Source of the DNA: Burkholderiales bacterium
GTDB lineage: Bacteria; Pseudomonadota; Gammaproteobacteria; Burkholderiales; SG8-39
Direction: 5' to 3'
DNA length: 32,919 nucleotides
Assembly (NCBI GenBank): GCA_025458245.1
Contig: JALOSW010000008.1
Span: 1-32,919 of the forward strand
Below are positions 7,958-16,761 of this stretch, one piece after another. The notes beneath the pieces are model-generated. The model was not told where the DNA came from, made no database searches, and worked only from the letters and a program-made list of their open reading frames with translations. The position numbers were made by a program, and so were the translations under genes. Position 1 is the stretch's first letter, and every line of letters starts with the position of its first letter.

Positions 7958-8422
7958 ATGAGCGACCAGCAGCAGCCCGTCTTCACCATCGAGAAGGTCT
8001 ACGTAAAGGACCTTTCGCTCGAGATCCCCAATGCACCGCAGGTCTTCCTAGAGTCGCAGGCGCCGCAGGTGGACGTCCAGATCGGCAGCTCGGCGAACCC
8101 CGTCCAGGACGGACTGTACGAGTGCGTGCTGACGCTGACGGTCACGGCGAAGACGGGCGACAAGACCTACTTCCTCGTCGAGGTGGCACAGGCCGGCATC
8201 TTCCAGATCCGCAACGTGCCGCAGTCCGATCTCGATCCGATCCTCGGCATCGCCTGCCCGAACATCCTGTTCCCGTACGGCCGCGAGGTCGTCGCCGACC
8301 TCATCTCGCGCGGCGGCTTCCCGCCGGTGCACCTCGCGCCCATCAACTTCGAGGCCGTGTACGCCCAGCGCATCCAGCAGCAGGCGCAGGCGGGCGGTCC
8401 GAAGATCGAGATCGCGCACTAG
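7958..8422 (+). CDS. secB: Protein-export chaperone SecB
   Basis: SecB is a cytoplasmic tetrameric chaperone that keeps secretory preproteins unfolded and hands them to SecA. The start at ATG 7958 (MSDQQQPVFTIEKVYVKDLS) gives 154 residues, the usual length; open frame further upstream overlaps grxC and is not conserved. Family segments are SLEIPNAPQVFLE, VQIGSSANPV, YECVLTLTVTAK, FLVEVAQAGIFQI, LGIACPNILFPYGREVVADLISRGGFPPVHLAPINFEA (motif LFPYGREVV). A GGAG ribosome site is 5 bases upstream. It is followed by an SH3 protein gene and gpsA. Confidence 0.97.
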   Translation: MSDQQQPVFTIEKVYVKDLSLEIPNAPQVFLESQAPQVDVQIGSSANPVQDGLYECVLTLTVTAKTGDKTYFLVEVAQAGIFQIRNVPQSDLDPILGIACPNILFPYGREVVADLISRGGFPPVHLAPINFEAVYAQRIQQQAQAGGPKIEIAH

Positions 8423-8433
8423 GCGGCGTGGCG

Positions 8434-8871
8434 ATGCGCGCCGGCGCGGCCTTCCTGGCGGTGTCGCTCCTCGCCTTCGCGGGCGGGGCATCGGCGGAGT
8501 TTCGCTCCGTCGTCGAGCCCGCGGTTGCATACGACACGCCGTCCGAGCGCGGAAAGAAGCTCTTCGTCGTATCGCGCGGGTACCCGGTCGACGCAGTCGT
8601 CACGCTGGAAGGCTGGGTGCGCGTGCGCGACCCCGCCGGCGAGCTCGCGTGGCTGCCCGCAAAGGCCCTGTCCGATCGGCGCACCGTGGTCGTCACCGCG
8701 CCCGCCGCAACGGTGCGCGAGCGTGCCGACGAGGATGCGCCCATCGTGTTCCAGGCGGCGAACGGCGTGATTCTCGACTACGCCGAGCCCGGTGCGCCCG
8801 GATGGGTTCGCGTGCGTCATCGGGACGGCCAGGCGGGGTTCGTGCGCATCTCGCAGGTCTGGGGCGGGTGA
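8434..8871 (+). CDS. Exported tandem SH3-domain protein
   Basis: A 145-residue protein of unknown precise role. The first 21 residues are a clean signal peptide ([15 protein letters not shown], then AGGASA as cleavage site). The rest contains two bacterial SH3-like repeats, about 24-78 ([35 protein letters not shown]) and 84-145 ([32 protein letters not shown]). Such domains usually bind cell-wall peptides or act as periplasmic adaptors. The ATG at 8434 has AGGCGG 7 bases upstream. A GTG at 8428 is a less likely alternative. It lies 11 bases after secB and 67 bases before gpsA, so it probably belongs to the same transcript. Confidence 0.85.
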   Translation: MRAGAAFLAVSLLAFAGGASAEFRSVVEPAVAYDTPSERGKKLFVVSRGYPVDAVVTLEGWVRVRDPAGELAWLPAKALSDRRTVVVTAPAATVRERADEDAPIVFQAANGVILDYAEPGAPGWVRVRHRDGQAGFVRISQVWGG

Positions 8872-8938
8872 ACGCGCGCGCGGCGCATCGGCACGCGCGC
8901 GTCGTGCGGTTTGCCGGGAAGCGCGGCCGCCGAGGCTC

Positions 8939-9919
8939 ATGAAGATCGCCGTTTTAGGCGCCGGCGCCTGGGGAACCGCGCTTGCGATCGCGTTCTCGTC
9001 GCGGCACACGGTCGCGCTCTGGGCGCGCGAGGCGGCGAAAGCGGCCGAGATCGCCGCGACCCGCACCAATTCCTACCTGCCGGGCGTCACGCTGCCGGCA
9101 CTCCTCGAGGTCACCTCCGATCTCGACGGCGCGCTCCAAGGCGCGGATCTTGCGCTCGTCGCCGCCCCGACCGGGGCCCTGCGCGCGACCGCCGCGCGCA
9201 TCCGCGAACACGGTCCGATCCCGCTCGCGTGGGCGTGCAAGGGCTTCGAGGCCGACTCGGCGAAGCTGCCGCACGAAGTCGTCGCCGAGGCTTACGGCGA
9301 CGACCTGCCCTCGGGCGTGCTCTCCGGGCCGAGCTTCGCGCTCGAGGTCGCGAAGGGGCTGCCGACCGCCGTGACGTTCGCGTCGCGCGACGAGGCGTTC
9401 GCGCGCGAGACCGCGCTCGAACTGCACCAGCGCGCCTTCCGGGTCTATTTCACGACCGATCTTCCCGGCGTCGAGGTGGGAGGCGCCGTCAAGAACGTGA
9501 TGGCGATCGCCACCGGCATCTCGGACGGCCTCGGCCTCGGGCTCAACGCGCGTGCCGCGCTCGTGACGCGCGGGCTCGCCGAGATCACGCGGCTCGGGAT
9601 CCGCCTCGGCGGCCGGCCCGAGACGTTCATGGGCCTCGCGGGGGTCGGCGACCTGATCCTCACCGCGACTGGCGATCTCTCGCGCAACCGCAAGGTCGGG
9701 CTGGCGCTCGGGCAGGGCAAGAAGCTCGACGCGATCCTCGCGGAATTGGGTCACGTCGCCGAAGGCGTCAACACCGCACGCGCCGTCGAGCAAAGCGCGA
9801 CCGCGCACGACGTGGACATGCCGATCACGGCAGCCGTATGCGACGTCCTCTTTCGCGGCGTCTCACCCCGCGAGGCGGTGCAGGAGCTGCTCGCGCGCGA
9901 TCCGAAGGGCGAGGCCTGA
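8939..9919 (+). CDS. gpsA: Glycerol-3-phosphate dehydrogenase [NAD(P)+]
   Basis: GpsA reduces dihydroxyacetone phosphate to sn-glycerol 3-phosphate for phospholipid synthesis. The start at ATG 8939 ([16 protein letters not shown]) places the Rossmann motif GAGAWGTA at 7-14, as in the family, with GAGG as ribosome site. Other features are LAWACKGFE (about 97-104), [18 protein letters not shown] and the catalytic-lysine segment [18 protein letters not shown] with Lys185. [15 protein letters not shown] and AEGVNTA follow. At 326 residues it is full length. It is the last gene of the secB-side block. Its stop is followed by a pair of inverted dispersed repeats in the convergent gap before the dodecin gene. 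Confidence 0.97.
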   Translation: MKIAVLGAGAWGTALAIAFSSRHTVALWAREAAKAAEIAATRTNSYLPGVTLPALLEVTSDLDGALQGADLALVAAPTGALRATAARIREHGPIPLAWACKGFEADSAKLPHEVVAEAYGDDLPSGVLSGPSFALEVAKGLPTAVTFASRDEAFARETALELHQRAFRVYFTTDLPGVEVGGAVKNVMAIATGISDGLGLGLNARAALVTRGLAEITRLGIRLGGRPETFMGLAGVGDLILTATGDLSRNRKVGLALGQGKKLDAILAELGHVAEGVNTARAVEQSATAHDVDMPITAAVCDVLFRGVSPREAVQELLARDPKGEA

Positions 9920-9923
9920 AGCC

Positions 9924-9967
9924 TTTCACCGCGAAGGCACGAAAGACACAGAGGACCACGAAGGCGG
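9924..9967 (+). repeat. Dispersed repeat, copy B (plus orientation)
   Basis: TTTCACCGCGAAGGCACGA begins this copy, followed by AAGACACAGAGGACCACGAAGG. It differs from copy A at four of about 37 aligned positions, each time A here against G there. It starts 5 bases after the gpsA stop and is opposed by copy C about 80 bases on. Confidence 0.8.
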
Positions 9968-10047
9968 TCGGGTGTTCCGGGAGAGCGCTGTCTCCGAGAT
10001 ATCGGGGCCCCGCCACGGCGAGCGCGCTGCGCGTTCCGCCGCATGAC

Positions 10048-10088
10048 TTCTCTGTGGCCCGCCGTGCCCTGCGTGTCTCCGCGGTGGA
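10048..10088 (-). repeat. Dispersed repeat, copy C (inverted relative to copy B, diverged)
   Basis: On the minus strand it reads TCCACCGCGGAGACACGCAG then GGCACGGCGGGCCACAGAGAAG, clearly related to copies A and B but more diverged. Copies B and C form a long imperfect inverted pair in the gap between convergent gpsA and dodecin, with about 80 bases between them (GC-rich, no gene seen). Confidence 0.65.
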
Positions 10089-10106
10089 TCAGTCGGTGCC
10101 GCGCGC

Positions 10107-10331
10107 TCAGTCCTCGTACTTGAACGAGAGCTGCACGCGCGTCCGGTAGGCGACCACCTTCCCGTTTTCGACCTTCATGTCCATCTTCGTCACCTCGGCG
10201 ATGCGCAGGTCGCGCAGGGACCGGGAGGCGGTCTCCACGGCATTGCGTGCGGCTTCTTCCCATGAGCTCTTGCTGGTGCCGATCGCATCGATGACACGGT
10301 AGACGCCCTCGCTCGCGCTCTTCTTGGCCAT
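10107..10331 (-). CDS. Dodecin family flavin-binding protein
   Basis: A 74-residue dodecin, a small protein that forms hollow dodecamers storing or buffering flavins (FMN, riboflavin, sometimes with CoA). The sequence has the family form: EGVYRVIDAIGTSKSSWEEA, AVETASRSLRDLRIAEV and KVENGKVVAYRTRVQLSF, with Trp24 at the flavin-stacking site. The ATG at 10329-10331 has a near-perfect AGGAGG a few bases upstream, which fixes the start. Open frame further upstream overlaps trmL and is not conserved. The trmL stop is 53 bases upstream, so co-transcription is possible. Confidence 0.93.
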   Translation of the reverse strand: MAKKSASEGVYRVIDAIGTSKSSWEEAARNAVETASRSLRDLRIAEVTKMDMKVENGKVVAYRTRVQLSFKYED

Positions 10332-10384
10332 GCTTGCCTCCTTCGGAGTTCGGTTGCGCCGTGCCCGCGCACGGCGTGGCCATG

Positions 10385-10888
10385 TTACGCCCGCGGCGCG
10401 GCGTCGGCGGCCGGGCTGTCGCCTGCGCGGGCTCCGGCGAATCCGAGTTGCCGCCACGCTTCGTAGACCGCGATGGCGACCGCGTTCGAGAGGTTCAGGC
10501 TGCGGTTTCCCGCGCGCATCGGGATGCGGAGCCGGAGCGCGGTCGGAAACCCCGCGAGCACGGCGTCGGGCAAGCCCCGGGTTTCGGGCCCGAAGACCAG
10601 CACGTCGTCCGGGGCGAACGCCGCAGACGCATGGTCGACGGCGCCCCGCGTGGTGAATGCGTACATGCGGCGGCCAGCCAGCGCGTCGCGGCACCCGTCC
10701 CAGTGCGGATGCACGCGAACGTCGGCGATCGCAGCGTAGTCGAGCCCGGCGCGCTTCAGTGCGCGATCGGACAGCCGGAAGCCGAGCGGCCTGACGAGAT
10801 GCAGCCGCACGCCGGCGTTCGCGGCGAGCCGGATGACGTTCCCCGCGTTGGCCGGGATCTCCGGCTGGTACAGCACGACCTCAAGCAT
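10385..10888 (-). CDS. trmL: tRNA (cytidine(34)-2'-O)-methyltransferase
   Basis: A 167-residue SPOUT (TrmH-class) methyltransferase that 2'-O-methylates the wobble base of tRNA-Leu. Its N-terminus [20 protein letters not shown] has the invariant PEIPxNxGNxxR of TrmL. The deep trefoil knot is formed by [12 protein letters not shown] (about 96-107), LRIPM and [22 protein letters not shown]. Its start overlaps the comF stop by 8 bases, suggesting coupled translation in a comF-trmL pair. The last 17 residues are an Ala/Asp-rich tail. Confidence 0.95.
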   Translation of the reverse strand: MLEVVLYQPEIPANAGNVIRLAANAGVRLHLVRPLGFRLSDRALKRAGLDYAAIADVRVHPHWDGCRDALAGRRMYAFTTRGAVDHASAAFAPDDVLVFGPETRGLPDAVLAGFPTALRLRIPMRAGNRSLNLSNAVAIAVYEAWRQLGFAGARAGDSPAADAAPRA

Positions 10889-11588
10889 CGGGTATGGTGC
10901 GCGCGACCACCCAGTTCTCGACCTGCGCCGCGCCTGCCCGCTTCAGCGTGCGCGCCAGCTCGTCGAGACTCGCGCCCGTGGTCATCACATCGTCGACGAC
11001 CGCGATCCGCCGTCCGGCGAGCGACGCCTCGCACACGAACGCGCCGCGCACGTTGCGCGCCCGCTCGTCGGGGGCGAGCCCCGTCTGATCGGCCGTCTCG
11101 CGCGTGCGGCGGACGAGCCGCGTGGCGATGGGGATCCGCATGAGCCGTGCGAGCCGCTTGGCGATCTCGTGGGCCTGGTTGAAGCCGCGCTCGGCGAGCC
11201 GCCCGCGCGCGAGGGGCATCGCCACGACGAGCTCGGCCGTCGGCAGCGCCTCGATGCGCCCCGTGAGCTCACGGGCGAAGTAGCTCGCGAGCGCGAGCCG
11301 GCCGCGATACTTGAACGCCTGCACGAGCCGGTCCGCGTTGGGCGCATAGCGCCACAGCGCGATCGTGCGATCGAACGCTGGGGCGTCGCGAAGGCACGCG
11401 CCACAGACCTGCCCGCCGGGGCTCGGCATCGCGCAGCGCGGGCAGCTCTCGCCGAGCCATGGGAGGTCGGCGCGGCAGCCCGGGCACAGCGGCTCCGCGC
11501 CGCTCGGCGCCGCGCAGAGCACGCAGTCCTGGGGAAACACGGCGCTGAGCAGGCGCCGGCCGACGCCGCTCGCACTCGGCAAGTGCAC
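10881..11588 (-). CDS. comF: ComF family phosphoribosyltransferase-like protein
   Basis: A 235-residue ComF/GntX protein, related to DNA-uptake protein ComF. An N-terminal zinc-ribbon has CVLC (22/25), CPGC (35/38), CPRC (49/52) and CGAC (62/65). The C-terminal type I phosphoribosyltransferase domain has [33 protein letters not shown] and the PRPP loop [11 protein letters not shown]. The open frame begins at GTG 11586-11588. However, GGAGG (minus strand, 11591-11595) is only 2 bases from that GTG but 8 bases from an in-frame TTG at 11580-11582, so the true start may be two codons later. It overlaps trmL at its 3' end and is divergent from bioC. Biochemical function in non-competent bacteria is unknown. 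Confidence 0.93.
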   Translation of the reverse strand: MHLPSASGVGRRLLSAVFPQDCVLCAAPSGAEPLCPGCRADLPWLGESCPRCAMPSPGGQVCGACLRDAPAFDRTIALWRYAPNADRLVQAFKYRGRLALASYFARELTGRIEALPTAELVVAMPLARGRLAERGFNQAHEIAKRLARLMRIPIATRLVRRTRETADQTGLAPDERARNVRGAFVCEASLAGRRIAVVDDVMTTGASLDELARTLKRAGAAQVENWVVARTIPDA

Positions 11589-11597
11589 GACCTCCGT

Positions 11598-11626
11598 TTG
11601 ACAGGGCGAGGCGCGTCCAAGAAGAT
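11598..11626 (+). promoter_or_regulatory. Possible promoter for bioC (TTGACA, 17 bases, GAAGAT)
   Basis: A consensus TTGACA at 11598-11603 is followed after 17 bases by GAAGAT at 11621-11626, which matches the -10 consensus poorly. It points toward bioC, whose start is about 110 bases on. Weak evidence. Confidence 0.25.
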
Positions 11627-11650
11627 GGACCCGCGCCGCGGAGATTAGGA

Positions 11651-11676
11651 GGGTCGTGCACCCGGGTCAACGACCC
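11651..11676. promoter_or_regulatory. 26-base imperfect palindrome between comF and bioC
   Basis: The outer arms GGGTCGT and ACGACCC and the core ACCCGGGT are perfectly symmetric; only two positions on each side break the dyad (22 of 26 match). It lies in the divergent comF-bioC gap, 62 bases before the bioC start, where an operator or leader hairpin would be expected. It does not resemble a BirA site that I know. Confidence 0.4.
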
Positions 11677-11738
11677 GACGCAGCGATCCGAAGCGCTTTC
11701 GCTCCGATCCGCACGCCTCGTTTCCCGCCGAACCGCGC

Positions 11739-12638
11739 TTGCCCCCGTCCCCTCCTTCTGCGCTCGATCGGACCGCCTCGCGGCGTGCGTTCGGCCGGGC
11801 GGCCGGCACCGTCGGACACGCCTCGTTCCTCGACCGCGAGATCGAGCGGCGCATGGCGGAGCGGCTCGAATACATCCGCCTCGATCCCATGCGTGTGCTC
11901 GATGCCGGCGCGGGCCGCGGCGCGAGTCTGCCGCTCTTGCGCGCGCGCTACCCGAAGGCGGAGATCGTCGCGGCCGACTTCGCCGAGGAGCTCGTGCGCG
12001 CCGGACGCGGCACGCCGACGCTGGCGGAGCGGGCGAAGCGGCTCCTCGGCGGAGCGCCCACCCGATTCGTGTGTGCCGACGTCGCCGCATTGCCGTTTCC
12101 GGCGGGCACCTTCGGGCTCGTCTGGTCGAACCTCGCGCTTTCGTTCGCGGCGGATCCTGGCACGACGCTCGCCGAGTGGCTGCGCGTGCTCGACGTCGGC
12201 GGGCTGACGATGTTCACCACCTACGGGCCCGACACGCTCAAGGAACTGCGCGCCGCGTTCGACGCGGCCGCACCGGGCGAGCGCGTGCAGACCTTCATGG
12301 ACATGCACGACATCGGCGACCTTCTCGTCGGCGCGGGATTCGCCGATCCGGTGATGGACATGGAGATGCTGACGCTCACGTACGACGACGTCGCGTCGGT
12401 GGTTCGCGACCTGCGGCAATCCGGTCAACAGAGCGCGCTCGCCGCGCGTCCGCGGGGCCTGACGACGCCGCGCATGTGGCGGCGTTTGGTGGACGCATAC
12501 GAGGCCGCGCGGGTGGACGGGCGCCTCCCGGTCACGATCGAAGTGGTGTACGGGCACGCGTGGAAGGCGGCGCCGCGAAACGTGGCGGACGGGCGCGCGA
12601 TCATCCGTTTTGATCGGGGCATCAGGCGCCGCGAATAG
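11739..12638 (+). CDS. bioC: Malonyl-[acyl-carrier protein] O-methyltransferase
   Basis: BioC methylates the free carboxyl of malonyl-ACP so that it can enter fatty-acid elongation as a disguised primer for biotin synthesis. It is a 299-residue class I SAM methyltransferase. The N-terminal RRAFGRAAGTVGHASFLDREI is in the BioC-typical position. SAM motif I is VLDAGAGRG (about 53-61), followed by EIVAADFAEELV and DVAALPFPAGTFGLVWSNLALSF (motif ALPFPAGTF). The post-I hallmark is FTTYGPDTLKELRAAF, then LTLTYDDV and VTIEVVYGHAW. I use TTG at 11739: no ATG or GTG is in frame between the upstream stop at 11646 and the conserved N-terminus. Other bio genes are not in the window. Confidence 0.9.
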   Translation: MPPSPPSALDRTASRRAFGRAAGTVGHASFLDREIERRMAERLEYIRLDPMRVLDAGAGRGASLPLLRARYPKAEIVAADFAEELVRAGRGTPTLAERAKRLLGGAPTRFVCADVAALPFPAGTFGLVWSNLALSFAADPGTTLAEWLRVLDVGGLTMFTTYGPDTLKELRAAFDAAAPGERVQTFMDMHDIGDLLVGAGFADPVMDMEMLTLTYDDVASVVRDLRQSGQQSALAARPRGLTTPRMWRRLVDAYEAARVDGRLPVTIEVVYGHAWKAAPRNVADGRAIIRFDRGIRRRE

Positions 12639-12748
12639 CGCTCGCGTGCGACCACACCGGGAGCCTCGCGCATGAACCGCCGGCTGGCGCGCTCGAAGAG
12701 TCGCCCGCTGTGACTGTCAAGAGCCCCGGTCAAAAAACCCCGAACTCC

Positions 12749-12778
12749 TTGCTCGCCAGAGCGGCGCTGTGCTACTTT
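12749..12778 (+). promoter_or_regulatory. Possible promoter of the cytochrome oxidase operon (TTGCTC, 18 bases, TACTTT)
   Basis: TTGCTC at 12749-12754 and TACTTT at 12773-12778 lie 51 bases before the first gene of the oxidase cluster. Spacing is 18 bases. The 12639-12828 gap holds no gene and no obvious terminator for bioC. Weak prediction. Confidence 0.3.
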
Positions 12779-12828
12779 ACCGCGCTCTCTGGGCGGCCCC
12801 CGCCGGGCAACAGACAGCGGTCCCTCCG

Positions 12829-13335
12829 ATGCACGAAGAAGCGCCTCACGTCCTTCCGCGGATCGCGGCCGACGGCCACGGGTTCAGCGTGACGGTGAAG
12901 AGGAACTGCTCGATCTCGCCGCGCGCCGCGCTGGTCGCGTTCGCGGCGTGCGCGGCGGTGTGCTTCGCGATCGGAGCCGGATTCGCCGTCGCGGGCGCGT
13001 GGCTGATCCTGCCGTTCGCGGGCATCGAGATCGCCGCGCTTGCCGCGGCGATCGTCGTTTATGCCCGCCGCGCGGGCGACTACGAGCGCATTTCGATGCG
13101 CGACGGCCGCCTCAGAGTGGAGGTTTGCGACGCGGGCGGATCCGCGGTGCACGAGTTTCACCCCGCGTGGGCACGCGTGGCGATGCGGCGTGCGGCGAAC
13201 GAGCCCCGGCTCTTCGTGTGCTCGCACGGCCACGAGGTCGAGATCGGACGGCATCTCACGGTGCCGGCGCGCGGCGCGCTCGCGCGCGAGCTGCGGGCGC
13301 GCTTGCAGGGCGGGCGGAACGAATTTGGAATCTAG
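12829..13335 (+). CDS. DUF2244 membrane protein
   Basis: A 168-residue protein of the DUF2244 family, common next to cytochrome oxidase genes in proteobacteria; function unknown. Starting at ATG 12829 (MHEEAPHVLPRIAADG), the N-terminal cytosolic part has VTVKRNCSISPRAALVAF, followed by two membrane helices (about 36-60 and 63-80). The C-terminal soluble domain contains ERISMRDGRLRVEV, EFHPAWARVAM, RLFVCSHGHEVEIGRHLT and LARELRARL. An open frame continues 20 codons upstream but is unlike the family. Eighteen bases separate it from ctaC, so it probably leads the oxidase operon. A role in oxidase assembly is only a guess from position. Confidence 0.88.
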   Translation: MHEEAPHVLPRIAADGHGFSVTVKRNCSISPRAALVAFAACAAVCFAIGAGFAVAGAWLILPFAGIEIAALAAAIVVYARRAGDYERISMRDGRLRVEVCDAGGSAVHEFHPAWARVAMRRAANEPRLFVCSHGHEVEIGRHLTVPARGALARELRARLQGGRNEFGI

Positions 13336-13353
13336 AGAGAAGACGGGGAGCGA

Positions 13354-14472
13354 ATGAAAAGAGTCTCCATCCTGAGCGGCGCGGGTTTCGCGGCGCTGTA
13401 CGCCGGCGCGGTTTCCGCGGCGCTGGAGTGGAACTTCCAGCCGCCGGCCACGCGCGTCGCGTCGGAGGTGAACGACCTGCACCTGCTGATGATGGCGATC
13501 ATCCTCGTCATCTTCGTGGGCGTGTTCGGCGTGATGTTCTACTCGATCTACGCGCACCGGAAATCGGTCGGCCACAAGGCCGACCAGTTCCACGAGAACA
13601 CCACGGTCGAGGTGATCTGGACGGTCGTGCCGTTCCTGATCCTGATCGCGATGGCCTGGCCGGCGACCCGCGCGCTGCTCAATATCCGCGACACCTCCGC
13701 GGCCGACATCACGGTCAAGGCGACCGGCTACCAATGGAAGTGGGGCTACGACTACCTGCAGGGCGATGGCACCGGCATCAGTTTCTACTCGTCGCTCTCC
13801 ACCCCGCGCGCGCAGATCGAAGGCACCGAGCCCAAAGGGCCGAACTACCTGCTCGAAGTCGACAACCCGCTGGTGGTGCCGGTCGGCAAGAAAGTGCGCG
13901 TCCTCACCACTGCGAACGACGTGATCCATGCGTGGTACGTGCCCGCCCTCGCCGTGAAGCAGGATGCGATTCCCGGGTTCGTGCGCGAGACCGCGTTCCG
14001 CGCCGAGAAGGAAGGCACGTTCCGCGGCCAGTGCGCGGAGCTGTGCGGCAAGGACCACGGCTTCATGCCGATCGTGGTCGAGGTGGTCTCGCAGGAAAAG
14101 TACGCGGCATGGGTCGCGGATCAGAAGAAGAAGATGGCCGCAGCGGCCGACGACCCCAACAAGCAGTGGACGCTTCCGGAACTGGTCGCCCGCGGCGACA
14201 AGGTGTACGCGGCGAACTGCGTCGCTTGCCACCAGGCGAACGGCAAGGGCGTCCCGGGTGCGTTCCCGGCGCTCGCCGGCTCGGCGTTCGTCGGCGGCCC
14301 CGCTGATGCAGTCGTGAAGACGCTGCTCGAGGGCCGCAAGGGCACCGCGATGGCCTCCTTCAAGCAGCTCTCCGACACGGAGATCGCGGCGGTCGTCGAC
14401 TACATCCGCAACAGCTGGGGCAACTCGCACGCCGAGGCCGTCCTCCCCGCGCAGGTCAAGGCCGCGCGCTAG
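13354..14472 (+). CDS. ctaC: Cytochrome c oxidase subunit II with fused C-terminal cytochrome c domain
   Basis: Subunit II (also coxB) takes electrons from cytochrome c through its CuA centre and passes them to subunit I. The 372-residue protein has a signal peptide (1-22) and two membrane helices (about 42-66 and 85-107). The periplasmic CuA domain has YQWKWGYDY. Its ligands are His192 (IHAW), then Cys227, Glu229, Cys231, His235 and Met238 in [16 protein letters not shown]. After a linker, a class I cytochrome c domain has CVACH (289-293) and a candidate axial Met in TAMASF. The fusion marks a caa3-type enzyme. GGGGAG precedes the ATG. ctaD follows 29 bases on. Confidence 0.97.
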   Translation: MKRVSILSGAGFAALYAGAVSAALEWNFQPPATRVASEVNDLHLLMMAIILVIFVGVFGVMFYSIYAHRKSVGHKADQFHENTTVEVIWTVVPFLILIAMAWPATRALLNIRDTSAADITVKATGYQWKWGYDYLQGDGTGISFYSSLSTPRAQIEGTEPKGPNYLLEVDNPLVVPVGKKVRVLTTANDVIHAWYVPALAVKQDAIPGFVRETAFRAEKEGTFRGQCAELCGKDHGFMPIVVEVVSQEKYAAWVADQKKKMAAAADDPNKQWTLPELVARGDKVYAANCVACHQANGKGVPGAFPALAGSAFVGGPADAVVKTLLEGRKGTAMASFKQLSDTEIAAVVDYIRNSWGNSHAEAVLPAQVKAAR

Positions 14473-14501
14473 CCACCCAACACGCATCGCAGGAGAGACT
14501 C

Positions 14502-16082
14502 ATGAGCGCAGTCCTCGACCAGCACGGCCACGGCCACGATCATCACCCCACCGGGCTGATGCGGTGGGTGACGACGACCAACCACAAGGACATCGGCTCG
14601 ATGTACCTGTGGTTCAGCTTCATCATGTTCCTGGTCGGCGGGGTGATGGCGCTCACCATCCGCGCCGAGCTGTTCCAGCCCGGCCTGCAGGTGGTGAATC
14701 CCGAGTTCTTCAACGCCATGACGACCTACCACGGTCTCATCATGGTGTTCGGGGCGATCATGCCGGCCTTCGTCGGCTTCGCGAACTGGCAGCTCCCGAT
14801 GATGATCGGCGCGCCGGACATGGCGTTTCCGCGCATGAACAACTGGAGCTTCTGGCTCCTGCCCCCGGCGGCCACGCTGCTGATCCTGTCGTTCTTCATG
14901 CCCGGCGGCCCCGCCGGCGTGGGCTGGACCATGTACGCGCCGCTCACGGTGCAGCAAGGCCCGGGGATGGACCTCACGATCTTCGCGGTGCACATTCTGG
15001 GCATGAGCTCGATCATGGGCTCGATCAACATCATCACCACCATCCTCAACATGCGCGCGCCGGGGATGACGCTGATGAAGATGCCGCTCTTTTGCTGGAC
15101 GTGGCTCATCACCGCGTACCTGCTGATCGCGGTCATGCCCGTGCTCGCGGGCGCGGTCACGATGACGCTGACCGACCGCCACTTCGGCACGACATTCTTC
15201 AGCGCGGCGGGCGGCGGCGACCCGGTGCTGTATCAGCACATCTTCTGGTTCTTCGGCCACCCCGAGGTGTACATCATCGCGATCCCCGCGTTCGGCGTGA
15301 TCTCGCAGGTGATCCCCGCGTTCTCGCGCAAGCCGCTGTTCGGCTACACCTCGATGGTGTACGCAACCGCCTCGATCGCGATCCTGTCGTTCATCGTGTG
15401 GGCGCACCACATGTACACGGTCGGCATGCCCACCGTCGGCCAGCTCTACTTCATGTACGCCACCATGCTGATCGCGGTGCCGACGGGCGTGAAGGTGTTC
15501 AACTGGCTCGCGACCATGTGGAAGGGCTCGCTCAGCTTCGAGACGCCGATGCTGTTCGCGCTCGGGTTCCTGTTCCTGTTCACGATGGGCGGTTTCTCCG
15601 GCCTCGTGCTCTCGCTCACCGCGGTGGACGTGCAGCTTCACGACACCTATTACGTGGTCGCGCATTTCCACTACGTGATGGTCGCCGGCGCGCTGTTCGC
15701 GGCCTTCGCGGGCGTGTACTTCTGGTTCCCGAAGTGGACCGGCCGGATGTACGACGAGAAGCTGGGCAAGCTGCACTTCTGGCTCTCGCTCATCTTTTTC
15801 AACGTCACCTTCTTCGTGCAGCACTTCCTCGGCCTCGCCGGGATGCCGCGCCGGATCCCCGACTACGCGCTGCAATTCACCGAATTCAACATGCTCTCGT
15901 CGATCGGTGCATTCGGCTTCGGGTTATCGCAGCTCCTGTTCCTGTACGTGATGATCAAGGGGATTCGCAGCGGCGAGAAGGCTCCGCAGCACCCGTGGGA
16001 AGGCGCCGACACGCTCGAGTGGACGCACCTGCCGACCCCGGCGCCCTACCACAGCTTCGAGACGCCCCCGGTGGTGAAGTGA
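14502..16082 (+). CDS. ctaD: Cytochrome c oxidase subunit I
   Basis: The haem-copper catalytic subunit (also coxA), a 526-residue membrane protein with about 12 helices. It begins after an AGGAGA ribosome site. Motifs include [11 protein letters not shown], the low-spin haem a ligand in [15 protein letters not shown], and the CuB/cross-linked Tyr segment [24 protein letters not shown] carries the CuB histidines. The haem a3 and haem a histidines are in [20 protein letters not shown] is also typical of A-type oxidases. The D-channel region at [20 protein letters not shown] is conserved. Its TGA overlaps the GTG of the next tiny gene, so translation is coupled through the cluster. Confidence 0.98.
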   Translation: MSAVLDQHGHGHDHHPTGLMRWVTTTNHKDIGSMYLWFSFIMFLVGGVMALTIRAELFQPGLQVVNPEFFNAMTTYHGLIMVFGAIMPAFVGFANWQLPMMIGAPDMAFPRMNNWSFWLLPPAATLLILSFFMPGGPAGVGWTMYAPLTVQQGPGMDLTIFAVHILGMSSIMGSINIITTILNMRAPGMTLMKMPLFCWTWLITAYLLIAVMPVLAGAVTMTLTDRHFGTTFFSAAGGGDPVLYQHIFWFFGHPEVYIIAIPAFGVISQVIPAFSRKPLFGYTSMVYATASIAILSFIVWAHHMYTVGMPTVGQLYFMYATMLIAVPTGVKVFNWLATMWKGSLSFETPMLFALGFLFLFTMGGFSGLVLSLTAVDVQLHDTYYVVAHFHYVMVAGALFAAFAGVYFWFPKWTGRMYDEKLGKLHFWLSLIFFNVTFFVQHFLGLAGMPRRIPDYALQFTEFNMLSSIGAFGFGLSQLLFLYVMIKGIRSGEKAPQHPWEGADTLEWTHLPTPAPYHSFETPPVVK

Positions 16083-16210
16083 GCGCGGCGCGGCCCGGCG
16101 TCACCGAAGAGCAGCGCAGGCGGAATCTCCGCACGGCGATCGTGCTCGCGTCGATCGTGGCCGCGTTCTTCTTCGGAATCATGCTCAAGTACTGGGCGCT
16201 GAACCAGTGA
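16079..16210 (+). CDS. Cytochrome oxidase small assembly protein (43 residues)
   Basis: A tiny gene starting at GTG 16079-16081, overlapping the ctaD stop (GTGA), and ending TGA 16208-16210, which overlaps the ctaG GTG in the same way. The product begins [20 protein letters not shown], with a charged cytosolic start, then one membrane helix ([19 protein letters not shown]) and ends ALNQ. A short single-helix protein at exactly this position, between ctaD and ctaG, is known in betaproteobacteria under the name cytochrome oxidase small assembly protein. The double overlap and the hydrophobic frame make it a real gene although it is below usual gene-finder limits. Confidence 0.85.
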   Translation: MSAARPGVTEEQRRRNLRTAIVLASIVAAFFFGIMLKYWALNQ

Positions 16211-16761
16211 CCGCCGCCACCGCCCGCGACGTCTCGGCCGCGAACCGCCAGATGCTGAAGAAGCTCCTGGTCGTGACGGCCGTCATGTTCGGCTTCGGCT
16301 ACGCGCTCGTGCCGATGTACGAGAAGATCTGCGAGGTCACCGGCATCCGCAACCTGCTCAAGGCGGACGCCCTGCCCGCGAACACCCAGGTCGACGCGAG
16401 CCGGCTCGTCACCGTCGAACTCGACTCGAACACCCGCGGCCTGCCGTGGACCTTCAAGCCGGTCGCCGGGAGCCTGCGCGTGCACCCGGGCGAGCTCGCC
16501 ACGGTCGAGTACGAGGTGCGCAACAACCTCGACCGGCCCGTCACCGGGCAGGCCATTCCGAGCTATGCGCCGGACGAGGCGGGCCGGTACTTCCTCAAGA
16601 TGGAGTGCTTCTGCTTCCAGCAGCAGACGCTCGCACCGGGCGAAGTGCGCCGCATGCCGGTGGTGTTCCTCATCGATCCGGCGCTGCCGGCGAGCGTCGG
16701 CACGATCTCGCTCTCGTACACGTTCTTCGAGGTGGCGGGGCGGCAGGGCAAACCCGGCTGA
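16207..16761 (+). CDS. ctaG: Cytochrome c oxidase assembly protein CtaG (Cox11)
   Basis: Cox11/CtaG delivers copper to the CuB site of subunit I. The 184-residue protein starts at GTG 16207 on the stop of the small assembly gene. It has one membrane helix (about 17-37), then MYEKICEVTG with Cys42, SRLVTVELDSN, LPWTFKPV, the conserved GQAIPSYAP and the copper-binding CFCFQQQTL (Cys134, Cys136). MPVVFLIDPALP and ISLSYTFFE complete the domain. All expected motifs are present. Its TGA overlaps the ATG of the DUF2970 gene (TGATG). Confidence 0.97.
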   Translation: MTAATARDVSAANRQMLKKLLVVTAVMFGFGYALVPMYEKICEVTGIRNLLKADALPANTQVDASRLVTVELDSNTRGLPWTFKPVAGSLRVHPGELATVEYEVRNNLDRPVTGQAIPSYAPDEAGRYFLKMECFCFQQQTLAPGEVRRMPVVFLIDPALPASVGTISLSYTFFEVAGRQGKPG

